Positions 1 through 10,955 of a DNA stretch of 64,000 bases are shown one piece after another. Numbering within the stretch: the first letter of the stretch is position 1; each line of letters opens with the position of its first letter. The DNA is taken from positions 7,727,278 to 7,791,277 of the forward strand of contig CM070720.1 of the NCBI GenBank assembly GCA_036346275.1. The letters are read 5' to 3'. This stretch comes from Otatea glauca. Taxonomy: Eukaryota; Streptophyta; Magnoliopsida; Poales; Poaceae. A program made the translations under genes and the position numbers. Below the pieces are notes generated by a model that searched no databases, had not been told where the DNA came from, and saw nothing but the letters and a program-made list of their open reading frames with translations.

Positions 1-1431
1 AATAAAGCAACGGATTCAAATTCATAAAGAAAATTCATAGAACAGAGAAATAGAGCAAGAAAAATTAAAAACAGAGCCAAATAAATCTTCTTGATTTTCT
101 GGCAATATTTCAAAATTTTCTGCAATTTTTTCTGCAATTTTTCTCTTTTTTTTCCTCTTTTCTTTTCTTCTTTTCTTTTTCTTCCGGCCCTATGGGCCGT
201 TCCCTTTTTTTTTCGCTGGCCACTTGGGCCTTCTGGCCTGCGTGGCCGAAACGGCCCACCGGCCTGCCTCCTTGGCCCAAGGCCCACGCCCGAGTTGAAG
301 ACGTCCTCCGGCGGCTAGGGTTCCATCCCTAGCCGCCACTTGCACAGGCTCCCGAAAAAAAAAATTGGCGCAAAGAGAGCGCAGTGGCGCGCTCAGCCGG
401 TCTTGCGCGGCAAGAAAAGGGCGATGAAGCGAGCGGCGTCGCCGGCGTAGTAAGCGGGCGGCGGGCGCGGGCGCGACGGCTTCATGCTTGGAGACAGCGC
501 TGGCGGCGCGGCCGGGCTTGCCGAGGCGCTGGCGAGCGACGCGCGGAGCGAGGCTCGGGCGGGCGTCCAGCGGCCGCGGCCGGACGCTGATTCGAGGCCG
601 CACGCCGGCCGAGGCGCGGCGGCGCTGGTCGGCGGCTGCGAGCCGGCCGAACGGCGGCCGTCGCGCGATAACCGTCTGTGGCGTGGCCGTCTTTGGCGAG
701 GAGGGGCGACGTCGGCCAGCCTCCGGCGCTTCAGGCGCCGCCGCAAGCATTGCATTGGAGGCCGCCTCGAGGTTTTCGTCGGGCGCTTCGGGCGCCGTGC
801 TTCTTCGGGCAACGAGCGGTCTCCACTGCTGCTTCTGCGCGACGGCCGGGCCGCGAAGCGCCGCGATGGCGCGCGGCGCGTTGCGCCGGCGGCGCGCGTA
901 GCTGCCGTGGCGGTGGGGCGGCAATGGCCACGACGGCGGGCGCAGCGGCCGGGCCGGTTGAGCGAACTGCTCGGCCGGCGGCGGCCGACGGCGCGGAGGC
1001 CGAGCCGCTTCTGCGCGGCGGGCGTCGGCCTTGAGCGCTTCTTGCGCGGCCAAGCCGAAACAGCGAGAGCGCTTCTTGCGTGGCGCGGAGACCGAGTCGG
1101 CTGCAAGCCGTGGCGAGCCGGGGCGGCGACGCGCGGTGGCTGCGAGCCTGGAGCAGCGACGTACGGTGGACGCGCAAACCGAGGCAACGGCAGCACGCTG
1201 CATGCGCGCAAGCCGAAGCAACAACAATTTTTGTTTTCTTGCATGAACAGTAAATTCAATTGTAAAAAAAAACTTGTACTGTGGCTTCGAGCCATATTCG
1301 TGTAGCTTCATGCCACTCGATAAACAGTACGCGATAGAAAAGGTAGATGCATGCATAAGAACGACAGCGATTAGAAACAATCACCAATTCTCACCTCTTC
1401 TCACCTTTTCTATTCTGATCTCCGTAGAGCA

Positions 1432-1447
1432 ATTCGTGCTGATAACG
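1432..1447 (-). other. Primer binding site (minus strand)
   Basis: Read on the minus strand, the LTR end is followed directly by CGTTATCAGCACGAAT. This is the motif often found after the 5' LTR in plant copia elements and would prime minus-strand cDNA synthesis from a tRNA 3' end. Its position against the TG/CA LTR end fixes the orientation of the element. Confidence 0.55.
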
Positions 1448-1824
1448 TGTTAAGGAACCTCGCTATCGAATAGTCCGGGGTTCCCGAACAGATCTGAAGT
1501 GGAGAACATAAAGAGAGAGACACGTGTTTAGGGAGAGCGAAAGCGGAAATTCTTTATTGCTAATGAATTCTGTGTACATGAGGGGGACCCCCCTCCTCCT
1601 TTTATAGCGCTCTCTAGGGTTTCGGCTAAGGGTCCACATGGGCCTTCAATGGGCTTTAGGGGTTTCTCAACAGTAATAAGGTGCAAACAACAGGACCCGA
1701 AATTGTTGCATCATTCATGTGCATGCCACATGTGGGCGGGCAATGGGGATGGCGTGGCAAGGACAGCGAGCGAGCATGTGTGCTCTTTTTTTTCTTGCTT
1801 CAACTTGCCATAACCAACTCTACA
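1448..1824 (-). repeat. LTR of the minus-strand copia-type element
   Basis: The plus strand reads TG at 1448 and CA at 1823-1824, the expected ends of an LTR on either strand. On the minus strand a TATA box (CTATAAAAGG, 1598-1607) precedes an AATAAA signal (1553-1558), which fits U3-R-U5 order. The outer boundary is uncertain. It could instead lie near 1997, where another CA occurs just before a second primer-site motif. No partner LTR is visible here. Confidence 0.5.
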
Positions 1825-2011
1825 TTATAATTCGGTCTTCTCCCACTTAGAAATGCAAGATTGTATCAAACTTTCCACCATGCAACGGGTAGCGAAGGAT
1901 CACGCTTTCCTCTCATACCAAAGCCTTCGACAAGATCTTGCGGCTAAAGATGCTTCCTAAAGACCACGGCACGATCTTAGACACACCTATATCAACACAG
2001 GCTCTGATACC
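1825..2011 (-). other. Leader fragment with a second primer binding site
   Basis: At 2000-2011 the minus strand reads GGTATCAGAGCC, the core complement of the initiator tRNA-Met 3' end. The adjacent bases at 2013-2014 could be the end of another minus-strand LTR. The stretch 1825-1999 then reads as the leader of that element, with an AAGTGGGAG polypurine-like run near 1840-1850. This suggests a second copia element into which, or next to which, the first one inserted. I could not find its other LTR end. Confidence 0.4.
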
Positions 2012-2276
2012 TTGGAAATCCTTCATATAAGTTATGTTTTACACAACCGCACGGACATGGCTCTGGTGTAGTCCCTACGAGGACTGCAACTTCAGCAGTC
2101 TCTATAGGTGTGGGTCGTCCGATCGAGACAACGGATGATCCAGATCGGTTAAAAACATGTGCTACCATACAAAATCGCACAATGATTGATACAGTACCCT
2201 CACGAAGATCTGATCGTTGTTTTTTTTGATCGAACGGTCCTACAAGAATTGCTTAAGTTATAGTCTCCAGACCGCA

Positions 2277-2480
2277 CCTAAACCGTTTCCCAGCCGCACA
2301 CACTTTCATAGTGTTGATCTCTGGCTTTCCCTTGTGCTCTTCCCGACACAGTCGTACGGGAGCACTAGGATTGGACTCGGTACAACTACACTGCTCTTGT
2401 CTCCTAAACCGTGTCCCACCCGCACACACTTTCGTAGTGTTGATCTCTGGCTAACCCTTGTGCTCTTCCCTACCAAGATT
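2277..2480. repeat. Tandem duplication, period about 126 bp
   Basis: A block starting CCTAAACCGT at 2277 is repeated at 2403 with a few differences; both contain GTGTTGATCTCTGGCT. The second copy is cut near 2480. Sequence matching the rest of the unit (GTCGTACGGGAGCACTAGGA and what follows) resumes at about 3583. This shows that the DNA between is an insertion. No coding capacity was seen. Confidence 0.7.
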
Positions 2481-3582
2481 CTAAATTTCGATGAATTTCG
2501 GGCTCTTACGAGATTCAAACTACCGGCCAGATAAAAGTTCGAAATTGCTACAATACTTCATTTTTTTGGCGAAATTTCGTTCAAACCGGACGAAATTTCA
2601 TGAAAAAATCCTGATTTTGATGTTTTATGGCCAGATGTGACTTCAATTATATTAATAACCCATAAGGAAGTGATCTTTGATGATAATTTGTCGAAAAAAT
2701 TATTTTTTGAGACATTTTAAAATTTAGCAGAAACACTTTTGTAATTTTATAAAATTTAAGGTGCTTTGTAATGCTACAAAAAAATTTTGGTACCATATTA
2801 AGAAGTCTAGGATCAAACAGATTTTTTTTTAAAATATTTTAACTTCATTTGTTATCTTGTAAAAATAAAAAACAGAATTAGCATAAACGAGGTAGTAACA
2901 ATATAGGTATTTTATAACTTTTTTCCTGTTTGGTCATCATTTAAAAATTTTATGGTAACATTAGTGATTCATCAAGACTATCCGTAAAAATTTTCAAAAT
3001 TTTCTAAAATGGTTTGAATCATTTTTCATTCAGTTAAAATTTATCTGTCATCCTTCAGTTGCACTGTCCGAATTATTAAAAATTTATGAAGCTGGATCAT
3101 CATCTGAAAATTTTATGAGAAAATTAGTGATGCATCATAACCATGAACAAAAAAGTTCAAAATTTTCTAATGTGGTTTGTTCTATTTTCCATTCGGATCA
3201 AACTTCCCGGTTAATGTTTTATTAGGACAGTAGCAATGTTTGAATTTTTAAAAGCTCATCAAATGAGATAATCATTTGAAATTTTTATGGGAACATCATT
3301 GATATGTCTGGAACCTCAAAAAAAATTCAAAATTTTTCATCGTTGTTTGACCCACTTTTCAGCAGGTGCAAATATACCAAAATTTCGGGAATTTCGCCCT
3401 AAATTTCGCCGAAAACATTTTTTGGCGAAATTTCATTTTTTGATAGAAAACGATCCGGATTTGAGTTTTATTTTTTGAATTTCAAATGATATTTGTCTGA
3501 AATACCCGAATTTCGATAAAAATTTTTATTCCGGTCCCGTACGATATTTTATCCGAAAACGAAATTTGAATCATTGTTGCCG
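2480..3582. mobile_element. Unclassified AT-rich insertion of about 1.1 kb
   Basis: This segment splits a tandem-repeat unit whose two halves flank it (ending near 2479, resuming near 3583). It is AT-rich and carries many GAAATTTCG-like words, especially close to both ends in roughly inverted arrangement (2485-2600 and 3375-3570). I found no open frame of interest, clear terminal inverted repeat or confident target duplication. It may be a non-autonomous DNA element or a decayed retroelement piece. Confidence 0.4.
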
Positions 3583-3858
3583 ACACAGTGTCGTACGGGA
3601 GCACTAGGAATGGACTCGATACAACTACACCGCCCTTCTTGTTATTCTATGCGCTACAAAAACTAACGACATGTGTTCTTGCCATCCTCAACTAACACAA
3701 GAACTAACTCCAATACGTGGATGAAGAAATAGCTATAACTCAACTACACTAGTATAGTACCAGTGCTAACGCTACGACGGCAGTACATCTGCTTATCAAT
3801 TAAATAAAAGATAAGTATGAATATAACACTTAATAATAAATAATCTTGTGATCACATT

Positions 3859-4019
3859 GTACGTACTATATATTTGGAAGGAGAGCGAATCAAACAAAGA
3901 AATAAACATGGAGGATCTGCATGCAAGGAAACTAGACTTGAATTGCCAAAACTGTATGTACTACATATTTGGAAGGAGAGTGAATCAAACAAGGAAATAA
4001 ACAGGGAGGATCCGCATGC
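3859..4019. repeat. Direct duplication of a 66-bp block
   Basis: Bases 3859-3924 and 3954-4019 are the same 66-bp block with about seven differences and no gap, at a period of 95 bp. The block contains TTTGGAAGGAGAG and GAATCAAACAA and ends in GCATGC. It lies directly beside the GC-rich coding-like fragment at 4018-4209 and may have been duplicated with it. Confidence 0.75.
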
Positions 4020-4209
4020 CCGAAGGTGTTGCCCTTGATCTCCTCCACGCATCAAGGCCGCCAACATCGCCTCCCATGAAAGCAGCGTCGACAGCCTCCG
4101 CCGCCTTCCGCTCCGCGCGAAGGTACGCGTCCATCTCCGGAAGGCCGATCGCGCGGCGCAAGCCCCTGGTGTAGTCGGCGCCGGGCGGGTCGAACGCCGT
4201 GCAGACAGC
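4018..4209 (-). pseudogene. GC-rich coding-like fragment of unknown origin
   Basis: A sharply GC-rich island sits in AT-rich surroundings. On the minus strand one frame stays open for over 60 codons and reads like a real hydrophilic protein segment: an FDPPGADYTRGLRRAIGLPE stretch, then an Ala/Glu-rich helical stretch. I do not recognise the family. There is no start codon in this frame and no visible intron structure. It could be an exon fragment captured by a transposon or a relic of a host gene. The similar-length overlapping frames are shadows. Confidence 0.3.
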
Positions 4210-4969
4210 AGTATGTCATCCTGGAAAGCTGGACCAATAATGGCCTCTCTAATTGTCATCCAAATATGAATGCTAATATACAGCACCATTTGTGCGTCCT
4301 GATTGAGGCTAATTATTATCAGAATATCTGTTACTTCCCATAGTGTATTTAGGAATAAGTCCTAAAATGAACTTATCCCTTATATTTATCACACGTTAAT
4401 TGCATTTCATACACACATTCCTTATATAATATTTTTCGCTAAATAATATTATGGCGGCGGTACGTGAGCACCTTGTATAGGATGTGGTGCACATGCATGA
4501 ATGTAAGAAAATTAAGCGCGCGATTCATGCTACTGACTGGTATGGTAAATATTGAATCAAAATCAAATGTGTTTAGATTTGCAACATAAATTCCATATAT
4601 ATAGTTCAATTGAAATATATTTGTGCGGGCTCTCCTGTTGTGGGCCACATGAATGAATGAGTTAGACACATTAAACAACGGCCATCGGATGTGGGTGAGT
4701 AAAACTGAGGAAAGCTCTGAGACGTTCATTTTGATGAATGCAAGTTTCTGGGGACGTTTTGCTGGGTGCACGAACATTGGGCTATCTCTAATGAGGTGCA
4801 TTATTTAGGGTGGATGTAGGAAAAATTGCTTAGGTGCATTATAAAGGGGTATAGATGCATGCAGCTACAACAGACATGGCGAACTTAACATACAAAGTAT
4901 GACCCCTTCTCATGGATACATGTGCTGCACTTCTCATATGCCCTCTATACTTATTGTGCTTCCTTCCAT
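4210..4969. other. AT-rich intergenic stretch, nothing recognised
   Basis: No credible coding sequence, RNA gene or transposon terminus was seen here. Short frames on the minus strand at 4439-4801 have no protein-like features. The stretch ends at the CACTA terminus at 4970. Confidence 0.4.
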
Positions 4970-4986
4970 CACTACTAAAGAATAAT
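4970..4986 (+). repeat. CACTA terminal inverted repeat (5' end of T)
   Basis: CACTACTAAAG at 4970 has the canonical CACTA start and is followed by subterminal repeats in the expected place. CAT at 4967-4969 may be the 3-bp target duplication. The reverse-complement partner was not found in the window. Confidence 0.65.
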
Positions 4987-5059
4987 ACATAACTATCGCT
5001 TTTTCTAGATCGGTTCTTAAGTTTTTAGGAAAAAAACTATTGTAATAGATGACTTAGGA

Positions 5060-5255
5060 GGGGTGTTAATAATAATCACTATCGGTTCTCAGGTTAGAAG
5101 CGATAGTGATGAGCACGTGCACATCACTATCGCTTCTTACAAAAGAACCGATAGTGATGTGCATGATCACATCACTATGGCTTTTAAGTGAGAACCAATA
5201 GTGATGTGCATGATCATCACTATCGCTTCTTAAGTGAGAACCGATTGTGATGTGT
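5060..5255. repeat. Subterminal palindromic repeat array of CACTA T
   Basis: Several copies of ATCACTATCG-CTTCT and its inverse AGAACCGATAGTGAT alternate in inverted pairs. Such arrays near CACTA ends are where the element's DNA-binding protein (TNPA in En/Spm) is known to bind. Each inverted pair could also fold into a short hairpin. Confidence 0.75.
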
Positions 5256-5265
5256 CTCGTTAGGT

Positions 5266-5273
5266 TATTTATA
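5266..5273 (+). promoter_or_regulatory. Probable TATA box of CACTA T
   Basis: TATTTATA lies just inside the subterminal repeats and about 1 kb upstream of the first recognisable transposase codons, where a CACTA promoter is expected. The assignment is by position and sequence only. Confidence 0.45.
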
Positions 5274-5794
5274 CCCCTTAGGCTGAACTCTCATCTATTG
5301 TTGTTCTAGAGGAGATTTCTCCGTCGTCACCTGAAAAAACAGTACATATTCTGGTTGTAAGCAATACTTGGGTGAGAAAATTTGAAATCCTCAAGGGTGG
5401 GTGTTAAGAGGGTAAATTTGAAGCCCTAACTTCAGGAGATTTTCCTTCTTCTTTTTCTCATTTGTGGTTTTTTTTAAAATATGTGTGTTCCTTCAAACCC
5501 CTTCAATTTTGCGCTAGGTAATTTCGATATGTCGTGAAGAAAGTTTAGGTTGCACTTGAATTATGTATATCCCATCAGATTTCACACCCTTTATTTGATA
5601 AGCACACATCCATTAATGATCTTTATAGTACTCTTGTGTTAATATGGAATTATTGTTGCTGTTATATGATGAATGTTAGAGTTTAGGCTATGTAACCTAC
5701 GTCTGCCATTCGGGGGTACTTGTTTATAAATATACCGATCGAAATGGCATATTTATAAGCATGCAGTCTCGAATTGTCCACGTTTTTTAGACAG

Positions 5795-6002
5795 TTCGAG
5801 GATATGTGGTTCAGGCAAGTTCCTGAGCTGTTGTATAACTCCAGAGTAGATTTCGGTAGCATATCCCTAGTGTTCTCCGCATACACACCCCTCTTGACCT
5901 GTTGCGAGACGTGTATCTGGAGAACAGTGGGGAGATGCTACCAAAAAATTTTTTGGAGTTGTACAACGGCTTAGGAACTTGCCCGAACCACATATCCTCG
6001 AA
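5795..6002. repeat. Long imperfect inverted repeat (candidate hairpin) in the CACTA T leader
   Basis: Arm 5795-5888 and arm 5911-6002 are reverse complements along almost their whole length, with a loop of about 22 nt. The first 48 bases of each arm (starting TTCGAGGATATGTGGTTC) differ at about four positions, most of which still allow G:U pairing. The middle is weaker around 5843-5850. A transcript through here would fold into a hairpin of about 94 bp. It lies between the TATA box and the first transposase exon. Neither arm reads as a convincing protein. A miRNA-like or siRNA precursor role is inference only. Confidence 0.75.
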
Positions 6003-6330
6003 TGGGATACTGACCAAACCTATTTAGAGATTAGGAGTCATCGTTGGTACCCTTGTTTTGTTTCATTGAAGTCAAAAGATTTGCAAGCTACTACACTATA
6101 TATTAGGTTATTCGATATCATTGTTGATGTTTGAAATGTCTGTCTCCTAACTAGGGAATTGAAAGCTCTTAACTAGGGAAGAAGGTATCGATCGGGCATT
6201 TGTATGTCTTGAAACTCATCCTCTATTTTGCAAAGGTAATATTAATTGAAATGATGTCTCAATATTTGAAATAGATTTCTAGTTGTCGCTCTAGCTTTTC
6301 CTTAATTTATTGTGCGTAGTTTAATTGCAG

Positions 6331-9300
6331 ATGGACCGTGAGGAATGGATGTATCAAAAAAGCCGTGTGAGTGCTGAATTTTAGAGGGGTGTTAAGGAGT
6401 TCAAAAAAATTGCAGAAGAAGACATGGTGAAGAGGGGTACAAACTTTATATATTGTCCTTCATTGATTGCACAAATCTCAGGAGATTTAACAACTCAGCT
6501 CAAATTGAAGACCACTTGATTCGACGTGGCTTTGTGAAGAATTACACGTGTTGGATCCATCACGATGAGACAAGTAGGACCCTTCTGGTATGCAAAGAAG
6601 ACATGATAGAACCCGATGACGAGTTGCAGCATGATATGTCTGAGGAGGACAATTTGGAACAAATGTTGCAGGATGTGGAGGGAAATTACACGGAAAGAGA
6701 GTTTGAAAAGTTTAAAAACTTGATAAAAGATGATGCCAAACCGCTATTCTCGGGTTGTAAAGCGGAATACACCATGTTGGGCTCGGTCCTTGAATTGTTC
6801 GAACCGAAGGCCAAACACCGTTGGACAGATACAAGTTTCAATGCACTTTTAGTTCTGCTATCGGATCTGCCTCCAGAAGGAAACGAGTTGCCAACAAGCA
6901 TTTATGAAGAGAAGAAGCTACTATGTCCTATGGGAATGGAAATAGAAAGGATGCATGCATGTCTGAATGATTGTATCTTGTACCGTAACGTGCATAAGGA
7001 ACTGCACGTTTATCCAGTATGCGGTACCCCGGTACAAACAAAATGAGAAGTGTAATGACAAGAAGCATAAGAGCTGGGGTGACGATGGTGAACAGATCAC
7101 TAAAGGTGCACCGGTAAAGGTATTGTGGTACTTGCCCATCATTCCCTATTTGGTATGGTGTTTGCAAATCCTAAAGAGGCAAAATTGTTGTGTTGGCATT
7201 ATGAATCTCGAAAGAAAGATGGCAAGCTGAGACATCCCGCTGATTCGGCTCAATGGAGAAACATCGATTGGAAATATAAGGAGTTTGGTACCGAAATGAA
7301 GAATATAAGATTTGGATTGAGTACCAATGGAATGAATGCATTTGGAAACATGAGCAGTCGTCACAGCACCTGGCCAGTTCTGTTGTGTATCTACAATCTC
7401 CCTCCTTGGTTGTGCATGAAGCGAAAGTATATCATGATGTCGTTGATAATCTCGGGACCCAAATAGCTAGGAAATAATATTGATGTGTACCTTACTCCAC
7501 TGATAGAGGATTTAGTAAAATTGTGGAACGAGAGGGTCACGGTGTGGGATGCGTACAAATGAGAACACTTCACCCTAAGGGCTATGATTTTTTGCACCAT
7601 AAATGATTTCCCGACCCTTGGTAATTTGGTGGGCTACGGTACGAAGGGAGCCAAAGTCTGTCCTATTTGTGAAGAGGAGACTGATAGCTTGTGGATGCCG
7701 AATTTCAAGAAAACTATGTACATGGGTCATCGTAGGTTTCTACCTCAAGTCATTGATATCGTGAGATGGATGACAAATTTGATAGGAAGAGGGAAGTTCA
7801 TTCGGCCCTATAGCCTATGAGTGGAAGGCAAGTATATTCACGCGTGGAGGATATCAACGTTTGGTATGGAAAGAGCCGTAAATCTATTCGTCCAAGGACC
7901 ATGTGGAAGAAGAGGTCGATATTTTGGGAATTACTATAATGAAAGGAGTTAGATGTACGACATTGTATTGATGTTGTGCACGTCGAGAAGAATGTGTGAG
8001 ACAATTTGGTTGGCATCCTGCTGAACATTCCTGAGAAGACCAAGGATGGTGTGAATGCTCGCTGCGACATGTCCTACATGGGAATCAGGCCTAAGCTTGC
8101 AGTGATAAAGGAGAACGAAAAAGGTCCGTACATCCGCCTGCATACTACACCTTGTCCAATAAGGAGAAAAAAGACCTCTACAAGTGTCTCCAAGGTATTA
8201 AAATTCCATTGGGGTATTCCACAAATATTAAGAAACTTGTGTCCATGGATGATTTGAAGTTACTTGAAATGATGTCCCACGACTGCCATGACTTGATGAC
8301 CCAAATGCTCCCTATTGCAATAAGAAATATTCTGACAGAGGATGTCAGGTTGGCAATCACGAAGCTATGTTATTTCTTCAATACTATTTCTTGCAAGGTT
8401 ATTAACCTTGATATGCTAGACAACTTACAAAGTGAGGTGGTGTAGACTCTATGTCAGCTTGAGATGCATTTTCCCCCGTCATTCTTCAACGTCATGGTCC
8501 ACCTTGTTGTACAACTTGTTAAAAAGATCAAGATATGTGGACCCGCATTCCTACGTTACATGTATTCGTTCGAGAGGTACATGGGTATATTAAAGTCATA
8601 TGTGAGGAATCGGTTGAAGTCTGATGATAGTACTGTTGAAGGTTACGGGAATGAAGATGTTATTGAGTTCTACGTGAACTATCTAGGGAAAAGACAAGCA
8701 ATCAGTGTTTCTGTATCTCGCCATGAGGGCATATTTGCTGACAAAAGAACCATTAGGTCCAAACTAATGAGGCCACGGTTTGAAATGTAATGCAAAGCGC
8801 ATGAAGTCTTGCAGCATAGCATAGAAGTTGTAGGGTACATCAAGAAGCAAAAGTTGATATTATGGGAAGAAAATCAATATATGGATGAGCTTTGCATCAT
8901 GGGAGAACACAACGATCGATATCTCACATGGTTCAAAGAAAAGGCAGAGCTCTCCGTTAGTGAGAATGTCAAATGGTTGACTGATAGACCAAGATTTAAT
9001 GTACATACAATGAAGGAGTATGATATTAATGGCTACACCTTTTACACTGAGAGTCAAGATGCCAAGAGTATTGTCCAAAACAATGATGTGAGCATAGATG
9101 CTTTTTCCGCTGATCACTCGAAAAGAGGATCCTCAATGGCAATGAGCTCATACTACGAGTTGATCGAAGAAATTTGGGAGCTCGATTACAGAATATACCA
9201 AGTTATATTGTTCCGATGTAAGTGGGTGGGACTTCCACATGGAGTGAAGGTCGACAAGAGAGGTTTTACTCTTGTGGATCTCAATAGACTCTTCTACAAA

Positions 9301-9558
9301 GATGACCCGACCCATTCATCCTTGCGAAGCAAGCAAATAGTGTCTTCTACGTGCATGATCCGGCCAAATCGAGGTTGCACGTCGTCCTTAATGGCAAGCG
9401 GCGGATCGTTGGAGTTGAAAATATTATAGATGAAGAAGACTATGACTAATTCGATGAAATACCTCTGTTTGTAGATGGGACATGTCTTACCGGTGACGGC
9501 GACACACATAAAACAAATTACATGCGTGTAGATCATCAAGAAGGGTTGTATTGTAAAT
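6331..9558 (+). pseudogene. Degenerate CACTA transposase gene (TNP2-like, Transposase_21)
   Basis: This gene would encode the TNP2-type transposase that cuts and joins CACTA ends in the nucleus. An acceptor-like AG precedes ATG at 6331. The N-terminal part includes the family segment IEDHLIRRGF (near 6505). The Transposase_21 region follows over about 6690-7800, with PADSAQWRNIDW, FGNMSSRHSTWPVLLCIYNL and CPICEEETDSLW. DUF4218-like sequence (CGPAFLRYMYSFERYMG, about 8440-8790) and DUF4216-like sequence (about 9100-9450) complete the usual order. The gene is dead: stops at about 6382, 7465, 7562 and 8443, frame changes near 6455, 7030, 7150, 7820 and 8150, and Asn at 7326-7328 where related proteins have Asp in an STDGMNPFG-type motif. 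The frame may end at 9449 or 9558. Confidence 0.85.
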
Positions 9559-10235
9559 AAAGGATCTATTGTAATGTTTGTTCATTTTATCAGGCTATTT
9601 ATTTGGTATAACGGCCATTATTGTTTAACAGTTCCAATTTATTGTGCCTTTTATTTGGGTAAAGTTGTATGGTTGCCATCTCACATGGAACATTGTGACA
9701 TACTTGAAATATACTTACTAGTTGGTCATTCGTAACAATTCTCTTATTCAAAAGATTTTAGAAACACCAACGGGTCCTACGTTATTTGATTTTGAAAGTA
9801 GCTGAAAAACTACTCTTGACCCATGTAGGTCATATTCTAGCATTACGTGAGTTTCACCTTAAGGGCCGTATTTTGGTCATTTAATTCTTCATGCCTACTA
9901 AGTGCATTTTGCCATATAATTTCAAAGAAAATTCCTTTTGAAATTATTCTTTTTGGAAAGCTTCTAACTAGTCGAAAGTCCATTTCTGGAAAATTCAAAA
10001 AAACCAAGACTTTATGTGAAAACGTTCTGATTTTTCTACTCTTTAAGCAAAAATCATGCCTACGAAGTGAATTTTGGCATCTGTTTTTAGTGCTAACTCT
10101 TTTTTGGAAAATAATTTTAGTACCCCAAAGTATGTTCTGCAAAATTTCAAATAATTCCGGCAAAATTTGCAAAAGTTATGGCCTTTTCACTCTTTGATCA
10201 AATAATTTTGAAAATTCAGACTTCATCATGGTTTG
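9559..10235 (+). other. Non-coding 3' region of CACTA T
   Basis: This AT-rich sequence lies after the transposase gene. A weak duplication of CATGCCTAC[T/G]AAGTG-[C/A]ATTTTG occurs near 9890 and 10055. I saw no open frame with protein character and no terminal inverted repeat. Confidence 0.4.
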
Positions 10236-10955
10236 TCTGGAAAACCAATAGTGATAGTCATATTTGTATTGGTTTTATTCAAAATCGATAGTAATTATAA
10301 ATTTGTAACAGTTTTTGTTAAAAACCGATAGCGAAGACCAATAGATTTGTGTCGGTTTTCATTACAAACCGATAGTGAAGTGTTTTTTGAAAATAATGGC
10401 GTTTTCTATTGAGAAATACATTTCAGTCAGTTTTTTGTTAAAAAATGATAGTGATTAGAGGCACATTTGCGCCGGTTTTTCTTGAAAACCGTAGTGTAAT
10501 TATTTATATTTGTGTTAGATTTTGTTAAAACCGATAGTGAAACCCATATATTTGTGTCAGTTTTTATTAGAAACCGATAGTGAAGTGATTTTTGAAGATT
10601 ATGTGTTTTTGGGTTGAGAAATACATTTCGGTCGGTTTTTATTAAAAAACGATAGTAAGTGTTAATACGTTTGTTTCAGTTTTTGTTGAAAACCGGTATA
10701 TAGTTGTCTTCAGTTGTGTTGGTTTTTGTGGAAAACCGATAGTGTAGAGATATGTATTTGTGTCTATTTTTGTTTAAAAACCAACAGTGAAGACGTATAG
10801 ATTTGTGTCGGTTTTTGTTAGAAACTGATAGTGAAGTGATTTTTGAAAATAATAGCCTTCTCTATTGAGAAATACATTTCTATCTTTTTTGTTAAGAAAC
10901 GATAGTAATTATAATCACATTTGTGTCGGTTTTTCTTGAAAACCGATAGTGTAGT
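10236..10955. repeat. CACTA-type terminal repeat array, left half
   Basis: About a dozen units of roughly 45-60 bp carry GTGTCGGTTTTTnTTnAAAACCGATAGTG, an inverted pair in each unit. The array stops in mid-unit at 10955, where gypsy A begins, and the same unit continues at 50048. The two halves join in register across the GTAGT duplication. Confidence 0.8.

Larger units (their letters stand above)
1..1824 (-). mobile_element. Ty1-copia-type LTR retrotransposon, 5' part, running off the window
   Basis: On the minus strand an LTR (1448-1824) is followed by a primer binding site and then leader sequence that runs towards position 1 and off the window. The leader at about 190-1300 is extremely GC-rich and has long open frames on both strands. 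None of these reads like gag, so I treat them as a composition effect. The AT-rich stretch at 1-190 also lacks recognisable coding. The copia assignment rests on the primer-site style only. The gag-pol part and the second LTR are outside the window, so the element cannot be tested for completeness. Confidence 0.55.
4970..10955 (+). mobile_element. CACTA (En/Spm) transposon T, left part
   Basis: The element starts with CACTACTAAAG at 4970, preceded by CAT as a possible 3-bp target duplication. It then shows palindromic subterminal repeats (5060-5255), a TATA box, a hairpin, a degenerate TNP2 transposase gene (6331-9558) and a second array of short repeats (10236-10955). That array is cut at 10955 by a gypsy retrotransposon and resumes at 50048. 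I did not find the matching 3' terminal inverted repeat. The 10236/50048 array may belong to T's 3' end or to the 5' end of another CACTA element. Confidence 0.75.

Noticed and set aside
190..1380. Long open frames on both strands (up to 396 codons)
   Set aside because: The region is extremely GC-rich and all frames are Ala/Arg/Pro-rich without domain features. Open frames on both strands are expected from composition. It lies in the leader of a copia-type element.
9843..10197. Overlapping frames of about 110 codons on both strands
   Set aside because: AT-rich Phe/Lys/Ile-rich shadows in the non-coding 3' part of the CACTA element.
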